This document shows, piece by piece, positions 24,770-33,910 of a DNA stretch of 64,000 nucleotides. Position numbers and translations under genes: made by a program. Numbering within the stretch: position 1 is the stretch's first letter; every line of letters starts with the position of its first letter. The notes beneath the pieces are model-generated. The model did not search any database, was not told the DNA's origin, and was given only the letters and a program-made list of their open reading frames with translations. The stretch is from Mariniphaga sp041687255 (GTDB lineage: Bacteria; Bacteroidota; Bacteroidia; Bacteroidales; Prolixibacteraceae): NCBI GenBank assembly GCA_041687255.1, contig JAWLCL010000006.1, positions 62,001 to 126,000 of the forward strand. The letters run 5' to 3'.

Positions 24770-25537
24770 ATGGATCGATTAACAATAATAAAAGTAGGCG
24801 GCAAAGTGGTGGAAGATACTTCCACATTGAATGCTTTGCTTGATCAGTTTGTACGCATCAGCGGAAATAAAATACTTGTACATGGCGGAGGCAATACTGC
24901 AACAGAAGTTGCCGGCAAGTTGGGAATCGAAACCCAGATGGTTGACGGGCGTCGGGTTACAAGTAAGTCGATGCTTGAAGTTGTAACAATGGTTTACGGC
25001 GGGTTGGTTAATAAAAAAGTGGTAGCACAACTGCAGGCAAGAGGATGCAATGCAATTGGGTTAAGCGGAGCAGATTTGAATCTTATAAGCGCCCGAAAAC
25101 GTACGGTTGAGAATGTGGACTTCGGTTTTGTAGGAGATGTAATTGATGTCAACAGCCGTGAATTAAGAATCCTGCTAAATGAAAACGTGGTGCCCGTGGT
25201 TGCCCCCCTTACTCATGACGGCAAAGGCCAGTTGCTAAATACCAATGCCGATACCATAGCAGCCGAATTGGCAGCTGAGCTGGCAAATTACTTCAGCGTG
25301 TACCTTTTTTACTGCTTCGAAAAGAAAGGGGTTTTAATGAACCCGGAAGACGACAACAGCATGTTACATGAACTTAGTGTGAGTGATTTCATGCAATTTC
25401 AAAGTGACAAAGTCATTAATTCAGGAATGATTCCCAAACTTGAAAATGGCTTTCAGGCTAAAAGACGTGGCGTAAAAGAAGTATTGATTACCAATCCGGA
25501 AAACATGATTAAAGGAAAGGGAACCCGACTGGTTTAG
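24770..25537 (+). CDS. argB: Acetylglutamate kinase (or acylglutamate kinase)
   Basis: Amino-acid-kinase fold enzyme of arginine synthesis, 255 residues. Motifs: I-I-K-V-G-G-K-V-V at the start, V-H-G-G-G, the D-G-R-R-V-T-S-K-S-M-L-E-V-V loop and N-S-G-M-I-P-K-L-E near the C-terminus. It lacks an N-terminal extension, so it is probably not the arginine-inhibited hexameric type. Some Bacteroidota use succinylated intermediates, so the acyl group is uncertain. It lies 18 nt after hisH in the place of hisA/hisF; no other arg gene is in the window. Confidence 0.9.
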   Translation: MDRLTIIKVGGKVVEDTSTLNALLDQFVRISGNKILVHGGGNTATEVAGKLGIETQMVDGRRVTSKSMLEVVTMVYGGLVNKKVVAQLQARGCNAIGLSGADLNLISARKRTVENVDFGFVGDVIDVNSRELRILLNENVVPVVAPLTHDGKGQLLNTNADTIAAELAAELANYFSVYLFYCFEKKGVLMNPEDDNSMLHELSVSDFMQFQSDKVINSGMIPKLENGFQAKRRGVKEVLITNPENMIKGKGTRLV

Positions 25538-25951
25538 AGGTTCATTAATAGAATTCTCCGATGGATTAAAGCTTTTTTACCTATAAATACAGTAGAAAGA
25601 GTCCGAATACATCTGTTCATGAATGTTTAAATCCCTTAATCTTTTGATTCCTTTAACTGGTCCGGGAATTTTGCTCTTGATTAGTAGTTTTTCCCCTTTA
25701 CGCTTCCCCGTCTGCTTCAATAAAATAATCTATATTAAATCCAGACTCAATATGATCTTTTTGAGAGGAATAAATTTTTCTTCTTTTTCATAAATGTTTA
25801 TTCAATAGGTCTGCAATCCGCCTAATTCATAAAACATTATAACATCCAGCATCTTATTGTTCATAGTTAAAGATTGACCCATAATTACATTTTTTTAGGC
25901 GATTATAAACAAATTGTATATCTTTAGAAAAATTTAATTATTAGAGTATAT
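25538..25951 (+). other. AT-rich spacer with a possible promoter for the cold-shock gene
   Basis: No intact gene. The minus strand has two short open stretches separated by stops, which could be gene debris, but I cannot match them to a family. TTTA (894-897) and TATCTTTA (919-926), spaced 21 bp, each differ by one base from TTTG/TAnnTTTG and would start transcription about 20 nt before the ATG at 25952. Confidence 0.3.
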
Positions 25952-26401
25952 ATGGGAAGATCTCAGGAATCGTTTAACAAAAAAGAAGTCAGAAACAAAA
26001 AAGAGAAAAAACGTAAGGAAAAAGAGAAAAAACGACTGGCACGTAAGGATAATACAAAAAGCAACAGTCTGGATGACATGATTGCTTTTGTTGATGAACA
26101 TGGTAATATCACCGACACACCACCGGATCCGGAAAAAAAAGAGAAAGTAAATGCTGAAGACATTCAGATAAGTGTACCAAGAGGAGCAAATACTGAAGTG
26201 GATCCTATACGAAAAGGCACTGTCACCTATTTTAATTCATCGAAAGGTTTTGGATTTATAACCGATCAGCAAACCAGGGAAAGCATCTTTCTGCATGTAA
26301 ATAATATGCTGGAGGAAATTCGCGAAGGCAATCTCGTAAGCTATGAGGTAGAAAAAGGGCAAAAAGGGCCTGTTGCCGTACAGGTAAAAGTAGTACGATA
26401 A
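25952..26401 (+). CDS. Cold-shock-domain protein with basic N-terminal extension
   Basis: 149 residues. The C-terminal 65 form a cold-shock domain: K-G-T-V-T-Y-F-N, RNP1 K-G-F-G-F-I and RNP2 S-I-F-L-H-V. The N-terminal 45 residues are extraordinarily Lys/Arg/Glu-rich (K-E-K-K-R-K-E-K-E-K-K-R) and likely form a charged helix, followed by an acidic linker. The domain binds single-stranded RNA or DNA. The extension distinguishes it from the 67-residue CspA type and may strengthen RNA or ribosome binding. Confidence 0.9.
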   Translation: MGRSQESFNKKEVRNKKEKKRKEKEKKRLARKDNTKSNSLDDMIAFVDEHGNITDTPPDPEKKEKVNAEDIQISVPRGANTEVDPIRKGTVTYFNSSKGFGFITDQQTRESIFLHVNNMLEEIREGNLVSYEVEKGQKGPVAVQVKVVR

Positions 26402-26415
26402 GGTTTTCCAACAAC

Positions 26416-26631
26416 TTACTTTCCCAGATACCGGATTATATTAACCACCAGGGTTAAAATAATGCTTATTATAATCATAGAGGTTATGGGGAAGAATATC
26501 CTGCTGTTTTGCTTTTCTATCCGGATATCGCCGGGTAGTTTTCCAAACCAGTTGAATAACCAGGGCGCCAGATAGTATGCTACTCCGATTACTATTAGAA
26601 TTACTCCTGCTATAATTAACCAACGTGCCAT
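26416..26631 (-). CDS. DUF2905 family membrane protein
   Basis: 71 residues with two membrane helices (about 3-25 and 47-67) separated by the conserved loop F-G-K-L-P-G-D-I-R-I-E. This G-K-L-P-G-D motif defines DUF2905, a small inner-membrane family of unknown function. It converges with the cold-shock gene 14 bp away. Confidence 0.85.
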   Translation of the reverse strand: MARWLIIAGVILIVIGVAYYLAPWLFNWFGKLPGDIRIEKQNSRIFFPITSMIIISIILTLVVNIIRYLGK

Positions 26632-26827
26632 TTTTTCTGGATTTTATAAAGGTAAATGTAACAATTTTGTCTAAAATCCATAAGAATGGCAAATGGTGAA
26701 ATCTATGTAAAAATTAAGCCTGACCTAAGAAATTCAGCCAATGCTTGTTTTTACTCCGGATATACTCAAGAAAAAGTTCTGCGGCAAGATCTATACAATT
26801 TAATGTATGTTTCACTGGTAAATGCAG

Positions 26828-27619
26828 TCAGGGAACTTTTCTCATCTCTTCCAGCCAGTTCAGGATATGAGTAATGTGCGAACCCTGCCAGTAGATTTTC
26901 CGGCAGGAGGAGCATTCCCAGAACTCATCGTAATATGTTAAAGTATCAGCCGACAGCCTGCCGTCAAGATTTTCCCTGGCTATCGGTTCCAGTTCCCCGT
27001 TACAGTTGGAACAACGTATAAACGGCCGGAAGTTATTTTGCAATTGCAAACGGTTAATCACCTCTTCCAGCTGCTTTTTGGGATCATAATTCCGAAGCCA
27101 ATAGCCGTGTGTAACTGCATTTTGTTTAAGTATTCCCCTATCGCGGGTCAATATGATGCGCCTTTCATTAAGTGCAATTTCAATTATTTCATCGTCTTCC
27201 AAATCGTTTCTGAAAAGTGTGTCGAATCCCAGCAGCCGAAGCTTTTGAGCCAGCTTCCCCAGGTTGACATCTACAATGAACCGGCTTTCACGCAAAGGTT
27301 TTGGTCGAAGGCGTATTAGCGGGGATATGTCGAGAGATTCAAAAACCGGGTAGACCGAAACCTCTTCCCCACCCTTCAGCTGGTAATCGAAACTTACCGA
27401 TTCGCCGTTTACAAGTATCAGGTCTACCTCGATATGCGGCACCCCAATAGCCTGAATGGTATTTTTTACAGAGGGCTTACCTTTAAATTCATAGGAAAAC
27501 TTTTTCTTCTTCCATCTTTCCGGCAGATGATCGTTCAACTCCTCATAAAAGCGGAAGAACGCTTTCCGGATTATGGGAGAATGATTGGAGCCGGGATTTT
27601 CTGAGTTTTCGCTTTTCAT
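26828..27619 (-). CDS. Mut7-C RNase-domain protein with ubiquitin-like N-terminus
   Basis: 263 residues. The first 90 residues match the Mut7-C-associated ubiquitin/ThiS-like domain. From about 110 to 200 is the Mut7-C PIN-like RNase fold with F-I-V-D-V-N-L-G-K-L-A-Q-K-L-R-L-L-G-F-D, an E-D-D-E-I-I-E-I-A segment and L-T-R-D-R-G. The C-terminus carries a zinc knuckle with two C-x-x-C pairs (C-S-N-C and C-S-S-C). The acidic residues fit a metal-dependent nuclease. No substrate is known for the bacterial stand-alone form. Monocistronic. Confidence 0.88.
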   Translation of the reverse strand: MKSENSENPGSNHSPIIRKAFFRFYEELNDHLPERWKKKKFSYEFKGKPSVKNTIQAIGVPHIEVDLILVNGESVSFDYQLKGGEEVSVYPVFESLDISPLIRLRPKPLRESRFIVDVNLGKLAQKLRLLGFDTLFRNDLEDDEIIEIALNERRIILTRDRGILKQNAVTHGYWLRNYDPKKQLEEVINRLQLQNNFRPFIRCSNCNGELEPIARENLDGRLSADTLTYYDEFWECSSCRKIYWQGSHITHILNWLEEMRKVP

Positions 27620-27820
27620 TTCATCCTAAGGAATTAACACCCCCGAAATATAATAAAATGATATCATTTAAGGTAATAAACTTCGGGCCAAAGTCACTTT
27701 AAGTTAAAACTAGTGAATTTTGCTGTCGTAGGGTTAAATACATTTAAAGCCAATCTCTAAACTGCAGGTTTCACCGTTATCCCTAAGCTGAAATAATTCT
27801 TTTTCTTGCAGATTTTGAAT

Positions 27821-27828
27821 TATATTTG
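27821..27828 (+). promoter_or_regulatory. Candidate -7 box for the surE-lpxB operon
   Basis: TATATTTG is an exact TAnnTTTG box 18 nt before the surE ATG, giving a very short leader. The upstream region has no perfect TTTG at -33. Confidence 0.45.
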
Positions 27829-27845
27829 CTGTTTGTGAAAAAAAT

Positions 27846-28607
27846 ATGACAGAAAATCCATTAATATTAGTTACCAACGACGATGGTATTCATGCAAAAG
27901 GGCTGCGCGAACTGGTTGAAGTTATGAAGTTCTTTGGCGAAGTGGTAGTAATCTCATCAGAAGTATCCATGTCGGGCAAAGCCTGCGGAATTACAGTTGA
28001 CCAACCTTTGCGGACAGTGCCCGTTGAAAAGATCCACGGTGTGCCAACCTGGAAATGTAACGGCACACCTGTTGACAGCGTTAAGCTAAGTTTTAACAGC
28101 TTATTCGACCGAAAGCCCGACTACGTGGTTTCAGGAATAAACCACGGAGCAAATTCATCGATAAGCGTCATTTACAGCGGCACTATGGGTGCAGCCATTG
28201 AAGGAAGCCTGCACGGAGTTCCATCCATTGGCTTTTCACTTGCCGACTTTCATCCTGACGCTGATTTTTCGAAGGCAAAAATCATTGTAGCCAAAGTGTT
28301 CCAGAAAGTGCTCGATAATGGCATGCCGGAATATACCTGCCTGAACGTTAACATTCCAAAAGGAAAACCCAAAGGCATAAAGGTATGCAGGCAAACCCAC
28401 GGCAAGTGGATGGAGGAATTTGAAAAGAGAGTTGATCCGCACGGCAGGGAATACCATTGGCTATCAGGTTATTTCAAGAACTTTGAAGAAGGTTCTTCCG
28501 AAACCGATATCGATGCTTTAATGAACAACTATGCTTCAGTGGTGCCGGTATCGGTCGATATGACCTGCTATAAAACCCTGGAAGAATTAAAAAACTGGAA
28601 TTTTTAA
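27846..28607 (+). CDS. surE: 5'/3'-nucleotidase SurE
   Basis: Metal-dependent nucleotidase that dephosphorylates nucleoside monophosphates and exopolyphosphate in the cytosol. 253 residues. The metal site L-V-T-N-D-D-G-I-H-A-K-G-L is at the N-terminus, with S-G-K-A-C-G-I-T, N-G-T-P-V-D-S-V and V-S-G-I-N-H-G-A-N as further conserved blocks. Its stop codon overlaps the next start (TAATG), giving translational coupling in a surE-membrane protein-lpxB operon. Confidence 0.97.
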   Translation: MTENPLILVTNDDGIHAKGLRELVEVMKFFGEVVVISSEVSMSGKACGITVDQPLRTVPVEKIHGVPTWKCNGTPVDSVKLSFNSLFDRKPDYVVSGINHGANSSISVIYSGTMGAAIEGSLHGVPSIGFSLADFHPDADFSKAKIIVAKVFQKVLDNGMPEYTCLNVNIPKGKPKGIKVCRQTHGKWMEEFEKRVDPHGREYHWLSGYFKNFEEGSSETDIDALMNNYASVVPVSVDMTCYKTLEELKNWNF

Positions 28608-28909
28608 TGCCCCGAAGAAAAAGACAACCGTTTGATAATCCTGCCATTGGTTTCCTGCTTGGATTCCTGGTACCGGTTATTATCTTTTTTACAGTCTACT
28701 ATTTTGGAGAAAGAGATATCTCGTTTAGCAATTATTTAAGTAACCTTTGGCGCCTGCAGGCATTGATAAAACTGGTAAGCCTGTGTGTGTTTGCCAACCT
28801 GCTCGTTTTTATGGGTTTCATACAATTAAAGTATGATCAGGCAGCACGGGGCGTTTTGGGTGCTACTATAATTTACGGATTGGCCGTTTTAATTTCAAGA
28901 GCATTTTAA
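28607..28909 (+). CDS. Small membrane protein between surE and lpxB
   Basis: 100 residues: a basic start (M-P-R-R-K-R-Q), then three predicted membrane segments (about 14-34, 54-75 and 82-98). I recognise no named domain. It shares one base with the surE stop and is 1 nt from lpxB, so it is co-translated with both. The position suggests a lipid A or envelope link, but that is inference. Confidence 0.8.
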   Translation: MPRRKRQPFDNPAIGFLLGFLVPVIIFFTVYYFGERDISFSNYLSNLWRLQALIKLVSLCVFANLLVFMGFIQLKYDQAARGVLGATIIYGLAVLISRAF

Positions 28910-28910
28910 A

Positions 28911-30047
28911 ATGAAGTATTACCTGATAGCCGGTGAAGCTTCCGGTGATTTACATGGAGCTAACCTGATGCACGAACTGAGAAAAAGCGATTCAAAAGCG
29001 CACTTTCGCTATTTTGGAGGCGATTTAATGCAGGCTGAAGGAGGGGAATTGGTAAAGCATTGCAGGGAAATGGCCTTTATGGGCGTACTGAATGTTGCCC
29101 GTAACCTGAAAACCATCAGCAGGAACATGAAGTTCTGTCAGAAAGATCTTCTGGAATACCAGCCCGATGTGCTTATCCTCATTGATTACCCCGGGTTTAA
29201 CCTGCGTGTGGCAAAATTTGCCAAACAAAACAACATCCGCGTTTTTTATTACATCTCACCCAAGGTGTGGGCATGGAAAGAGTTTCGTGTAAAAGAAATC
29301 AGGGAAAACGTTGATGAAATGTTCACCATTCTTCCGTTTGAAACTGATTATTATAAAAAACACGGAATTGATGTAAATTATGTTGGAAACCCGCTGCTGG
29401 ATGCAATTGACAAGTACAAGAAAAATGCATTGTCAAAAGAAGAATTTCTAAAGAAAAACAACCTAGATAACCGGCCAATAGTTGCCCTTATGGCAGGAAG
29501 CCGCAGACAAGAGATTGAAAACACATTGCCTGTCATGAAAAAGGCAGCGGCATGTTATCCTGAATTTCAATTTGTTATAGCAGGTGTTTCATATGTTCAT
29601 ACGGAAGTATATGAAAAGGCTCATAAAGGTTTTGACCTGCCGGTAATCTTCAATCAAACGTACGATTTGCTGTACAATGCCCACACAGCCCTTGTAGCTT
29701 CCGGTACGGCAACCCTCGAAACGGCACTGTTTGAGGTACCACAGACCGTTGTCTATAAAGTTGAAGGTGGATGGCTGACACAGGTAATTATGAAAAACTT
29801 TTTCCTAAAAATAAAATGGGCTTCATTGCCAAACCTGATCCTCAATAAAGAAGCTGTCAGAGAATTTATACAACTGGATATGACGTTCAAAAATATAAAG
29901 GATGAATTGCACAGGCTGTTTTACGAGGAGGAATACCGTGAAAAAATAATAAACGATTACAAACAGTTGCGACTACTTATGGGAGAAGGCGGAAGCTCGG
30001 CCCGTGCTGCCAATAAAATGGTGGAGCTGTTAAGTAATACCAAATGA
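28911..30047 (+). CDS. lpxB: Lipid-A-disaccharide synthase
   Basis: Peripheral inner-membrane glycosyltransferase (GT19) joining UDP-diacylglucosamine and lipid X. 378 residues. Motifs: A-G-E-A-S-G-D-L-H-G at the start, M-G-V-L-N-V, I-D-Y-P-G-F-N-L, P-K-V-W-A-W-K and the nucleotide-binding A-L-M-A-G-S-R-R-Q-E-I. It shows the organism makes lipid A. Last gene of the surE operon. Confidence 0.97.
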   Translation: MKYYLIAGEASGDLHGANLMHELRKSDSKAHFRYFGGDLMQAEGGELVKHCREMAFMGVLNVARNLKTISRNMKFCQKDLLEYQPDVLILIDYPGFNLRVAKFAKQNNIRVFYYISPKVWAWKEFRVKEIRENVDEMFTILPFETDYYKKHGIDVNYVGNPLLDAIDKYKKNALSKEEFLKKNNLDNRPIVALMAGSRRQEIENTLPVMKKAAACYPEFQFVIAGVSYVHTEVYEKAHKGFDLPVIFNQTYDLLYNAHTALVASGTATLETALFEVPQTVVYKVEGGWLTQVIMKNFFLKIKWASLPNLILNKEAVREFIQLDMTFKNIKDELHRLFYEEEYREKIINDYKQLRLLMGEGGSSARAANKMVELLSNTK

Positions 30048-30108
30048 TGTTAAACCTGAATCTTTAAACCTGTAACAATAAACTTTAAACTCAATACCCG
30101 GAACAACA

Positions 30109-32523
30109 ATGTACAGTTTATTTAAAAAAGAGATAAAGATTTTTTTCGGTTCCCTTACCGGCTACCTGGCCCTGCTGGTTTTCCTGCTGGTGGCCGGTTT
30201 ATTCTTATGGGTATTTCCCGGCACATACAATATTCCGGACGCAGGTTATGCCACCCTTGAAGGGTTCTTTTCGCTTGCCCCGTGGCTGTATCTGTTCCTG
30301 ATACCTGCCATTACCATGCGTTTCATAGCTGAAGAAAAGCGCAGCGGCACGCTTGAAGTGCTGCTTACCCGCCCCCTTTCAGATATGAAGCTGATAGGAG
30401 CGAAATTCTTTGCAGGGCTGGTTCTTGTAACCTTCTCACTCCTCCCCACCCTGCTCTGGTTCCTTTCGGTTTACCTGCTGGGGAATCCTGTGGGAAGCAT
30501 CGATACAGGCGCCACATGGGGTTCATTCTTCGGACTGTATTTCCTGGCGGCCATTTACATCGCAATTGGCATATTTGCCTCCTCCCTCACCGAAAACCAG
30601 ATAATTTCGTTCATTTTAGCCATGGCAATGTCGTTTGTCTTTTACCTGGGATTCGACTTTATTGCAAGCTCTGGCATTCCTTATCTTCTGGAGCAGGTAT
30701 TTGCATGGCTGAGCATTAACAACCACTACCTTTCCGCCTCAAGGGGTGTAATCGACCTGCGCGATGTGGTTTATTTCGGGGGAATGACTTTTATCTTTTT
30801 ATGGCTAACACGCGCCTTTCTGCGGAAAGGAAAAAGAGAACAGAAAAAATTCAGGATTAATACCCTAGCAATGCTGCTGGTTTTAATCGTTGTGTTTTTC
30901 GTTTCCGGAAGCTTCTTATACCGCATCGACCTCACTGCCGACAAGCGCTACTCCCTTTCTCCCGTAAGCGCACAACTGGCTTCTGAGGTAGACGAGCCAA
31001 TGGAAATCGAACTGTTTTTGGCAGGAAGACTGGAGCCCGGGCTTCGTAAACTGCAACAGGAAGTTTTTGAAAAAATTGCTGTATTAAATGCTTATGCCCC
31101 GGGAAATATACGCCTGAAAGTAACCGATCCGTATGCGATTGGAAATGTTGAACGAAGAGAAGAATTCATTGCGGAACTAATGGACAAGGGAATCAGGCCT
31201 ACCAGCTTCCGGCAGCAAACGGAGCAGGGAGTGAGTACAAAGCTTATTTTCCCCGGAGCCCTTATCCATTACAACGGAAAAGAACAAGCCGTTAACTTCC
31301 TGAAATACAATCCCGACTTTACCCACGAATCCAATTTCAACCATTCGGCGGAAACAGTGGAGTTCGAACTGGTAAATGCTTTCCAGAAACTGATGCGGAA
31401 CAGTCGTGCTACGGTGGCTTTCCTGGAAGGGCATGGGGAAGCTGACAGGTACCAGGTATATGACTTTGCTGCAGCATTAAGTGAAGATTTCAATGTAAAA
31501 AGAGTTGAAGCAGAAGGCCTTTTAACGTCGCCTTCCGAAACCGACATTTTAATAGTTGCTGACCCAAAGGAGCCTTTTTCTGAACGCGACAAGTTTTACA
31601 TCGACCAGTTTATTATGCAGGGAGGAAAGGTAATGTGGCTGATTGACCCGGTGCAGGTAAGCCTCGACAGCCTTTCCAAAGGGCATACCACCATGGCTTT
31701 CCCGCGCGACCTGAATTTGAACGACCAGCTTTTCCGCTATGGAGTGCGCCTGAATTATAACCTCCTGCAGGATGTCGATGCTGCCCGGATAAGGGTAAAC
31801 ACTGCCCCACCGGGAAACCCGCCGCAGTTCACCCTGCACCCCTGGTATTATTCACCCCTGCTTGTCCCGGCCGACGACCATCCCCTGAGCAGAAACCTGA
31901 ACCGCATACTTACCGAGTTTGTCTCGTCGGTCGATACAGTCACTGCGAACCCGGAAGTATCAAAAGAAATCATACTGTCAACCTCTCCTTACGCACGTAC
32001 CGTTCAAACACCATCAACGGTAAGTCTGCTCAACATAGATAACCCTCCCGCACGCGAACTTTTCAACGAGTCGTTCATACCGGTTGGTGTTTTGCTCGAA
32101 GGCTCTTTCATATCTGTATTCAGGAACCGTATGCTGGAAACTCTCGATATTCCCTCCACTGAAGTTTTACCTGAAAGTGTGCCAACAAAAATGATGGTAA
32201 TTGCCGACGGGGGAATGACAGTTAACGAGGTGGATTACTCCTCCAATCCTCCCCGCATACAGGAGCTGGGTCTGGATAGGGTGTCGGGGCAAGTGTTCGG
32301 AAACCGGGAGTTCCTCCTGAACAGCGTGCTGTACCTAAACGACGACCATGGCATCATGCAGCTCCGTTCCAGAACACAGCAACTCCGGTTGCTCGACAAG
32401 GTACGCCTGCGCGAGGAAAAAGCCTTCTGGCAATGGCTCAATGTACTGCTCCCACTTGCTTTGGTAGGTTTATGGGGCATGTTTTACAACATTTTGCGAC
32501 GCAAACGTTTTTCCCGTTCATAA
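30109..32523 (+). CDS. GldF-GldG fusion: gliding-type ABC permease and auxiliary subunit
   Basis: 804 residues. Residues about 1-240 are an ABC-2-type permease like GldF, with six hydrophobic segments and R-F-I-A-E-E-K-R-S-G-T-L-E-V-L-L. From about 245 a GldG-type part begins with one membrane helix, then Y-R-I-D-L-T-A-D-K-R-Y-S-L-S, a large periplasmic region with V-A-F-L-E-G-H-G-E and a C-terminal helix (about 775-795) followed by R-R-K-R. In Flavobacterium these are separate genes working with the ATPase GldA. No GldA lies beside it. No stop or frameshift interrupts the joint. Its role in motility here is unproven. Confidence 0.88.
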   Translation: MYSLFKKEIKIFFGSLTGYLALLVFLLVAGLFLWVFPGTYNIPDAGYATLEGFFSLAPWLYLFLIPAITMRFIAEEKRSGTLEVLLTRPLSDMKLIGAKFFAGLVLVTFSLLPTLLWFLSVYLLGNPVGSIDTGATWGSFFGLYFLAAIYIAIGIFASSLTENQIISFILAMAMSFVFYLGFDFIASSGIPYLLEQVFAWLSINNHYLSASRGVIDLRDVVYFGGMTFIFLWLTRAFLRKGKREQKKFRINTLAMLLVLIVVFFVSGSFLYRIDLTADKRYSLSPVSAQLASEVDEPMEIELFLAGRLEPGLRKLQQEVFEKIAVLNAYAPGNIRLKVTDPYAIGNVERREEFIAELMDKGIRPTSFRQQTEQGVSTKLIFPGALIHYNGKEQAVNFLKYNPDFTHESNFNHSAETVEFELVNAFQKLMRNSRATVAFLEGHGEADRYQVYDFAAALSEDFNVKRVEAEGLLTSPSETDILIVADPKEPFSERDKFYIDQFIMQGGKVMWLIDPVQVSLDSLSKGHTTMAFPRDLNLNDQLFRYGVRLNYNLLQDVDAARIRVNTAPPGNPPQFTLHPWYYSPLLVPADDHPLSRNLNRILTEFVSSVDTVTANPEVSKEIILSTSPYARTVQTPSTVSLLNIDNPPARELFNESFIPVGVLLEGSFISVFRNRMLETLDIPSTEVLPESVPTKMMVIADGGMTVNEVDYSSNPPRIQELGLDRVSGQVFGNREFLLNSVLYLNDDHGIMQLRSRTQQLRLLDKVRLREEKAFWQWLNVLLPLALVGLWGMFYNILRRKRFSRS

Positions 32524-32682
32524 ATGCCTGAAAAAATCAAAGTTTTCAACAGCGTTGAAAAGATTAAAGTTTGTATATTCGTTTCTTGATTTTCCTGCTG
32601 TACGGAATGCTGCCTGTTTATACCAGTCACCGCTTTGAAGGAAAGGAAAAAATTCAGAAAAAATTAAATTAAATACATCCTT

Positions 32683-33813
32683 ATGAAATTTGTTGTTTCA
32701 AGTACCGACCTGCTAAGCCATCTGTCATCTGTTAGCAAGGTTATCAGCAGTAAAAGCACAATGCCCATCCTCGACAATTTTCTGTTTCAGTTAACCGAAA
32801 CAGATTTAACAATTACTGCCTCCGATTTGGAGTCAACATTGATTACCCGGATGGAGCTGGAAAATATTGAGGGAGAAGGTTTGATTGCCGTCCCGTCAAA
32901 GTTACTTATCGATACTTTGAAGGAGTTTCCTGAACAACCCCTCACTTTCCAGGTGAATACAGAAAACTATGGAATTGAAATTTTCTCCGACAATGGTAAA
33001 TATACCATCGTAGGCCAGAGTGGTGAAGATTTCCCTGAATTGCCGGGAGTTGACGAAGAAGCAGCTACCTCTGTTACCATAAGCCCCAAGGTGCTTTTAA
33101 AAGGAATTGAAAAAACCCTCTTTGCCACCGCCGATGACGAACTGCGCCCGGTAATGAATGGTATCTTTGTGGAATTCTCGCCCGAGAATACAGGTTTTGT
33201 AGCTTCCGATGCTCACAAGCTGGTACGTTACCGTCGCTCAGATGCTGCATCTGAATTCGACGCATCGTTTATTCTTCCGAAAAAACCGGCCGGTTTGCTA
33301 AGAAACCTCCTGCCGAAAGAAGAGTTTGATGTAAAACTGGAATTCGACGATAAGAATGCAATATTTACACTCACACGGTTCCGTTTAATCTGCCGTTTGG
33401 TTGAAGGAAATTATCCGAGCTACAATTCGGTAATCCCTACCACCAATCCCAATAAGATGACCATCGACAGGCTGGCATTCTACAACACAGTAAAGAGGGT
33501 GTCGGTATTTTCAAACCAGGCAAGCAACCTGGTAAAACTGAACATCAACGGCAACCAGCTGGTAGTTTCGGCACAGGACATCGATTTTTCAATTTCAGCC
33601 GTAGAAAGGCTTGGCTGCGAATATGAAGGTGAAGAAATAGAAATCGGTTTTAAATCAACCTTCCTGCTCGAAATCCTTGCCAACATTTCGGCCAGCGATG
33701 TGCGCCTGGAAATGAGTGACCCCTCCAGGGCAGGCCTGCTTTTACCCGCTGAAACGGAAGAAGAAGCCGAAGATGTGCTCATGCTGCTGATGCCCATGAT
33801 GATTAATGCTTAA
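32683..33813 (+). CDS. dnaN: DNA polymerase III beta subunit (sliding clamp)
   Basis: Ring-shaped clamp of the replicase, 376 residues made of three similar domains. Typical segments: M-K-F-V-V-S-S-T-D-L at the start, S-K-S-T-M-P-I-L-D-N-F, F-V-A-S-D-A-H-K-L-V-R-Y, the L-V-E-G-N-Y-P-S-Y region and a C-terminal M-L-L-M-P-M-M. It is not beside dnaA or gyrB here, normal for this phylum. Followed by two REP-like hairpins. Confidence 0.97.
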   Translation: MKFVVSSTDLLSHLSSVSKVISSKSTMPILDNFLFQLTETDLTITASDLESTLITRMELENIEGEGLIAVPSKLLIDTLKEFPEQPLTFQVNTENYGIEIFSDNGKYTIVGQSGEDFPELPGVDEEAATSVTISPKVLLKGIEKTLFATADDELRPVMNGIFVEFSPENTGFVASDAHKLVRYRRSDAASEFDASFILPKKPAGLLRNLLPKEEFDVKLEFDDKNAIFTLTRFRLICRLVEGNYPSYNSVIPTTNPNKMTIDRLAFYNTVKRVSVFSNQASNLVKLNINGNQLVVSAQDIDFSISAVERLGCEYEGEEIEIGFKSTFLLEILANISASDVRLEMSDPSRAGLLLPAETEEEAEDVLMLLMPMMINA

Positions 33814-33847
33814 TCAATAACTTTATATATTTATATTTTAATCGTTT

Positions 33848-33893
33848 CCCCGGCATTATGGGCCGGGGAGGCATAACGCCCCGACCGGGCGTT
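33848..33893. repeat. Two adjacent G/C hairpins between dnaN and the exonuclease gene
   Basis: CCCCGGC (848-854)/GCCGGGG (862-868), then AACGCCC (875-881)/GGGCGTT (887-893). There is no T run, so they resemble the REP-like palindromes at 17682-17760 more than terminators. Confidence 0.65.
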
Positions 33894-33910
33894 GTATAAC
33901 GAATAATTCA

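Noticed and set aside
26686..26874. 62-codon plus-strand ORF between DUF2905 and Mut7-C genes
   Set aside because: Overlaps the 3' end of the Mut7-C gene on the other strand, has no promoter box or recognised family.
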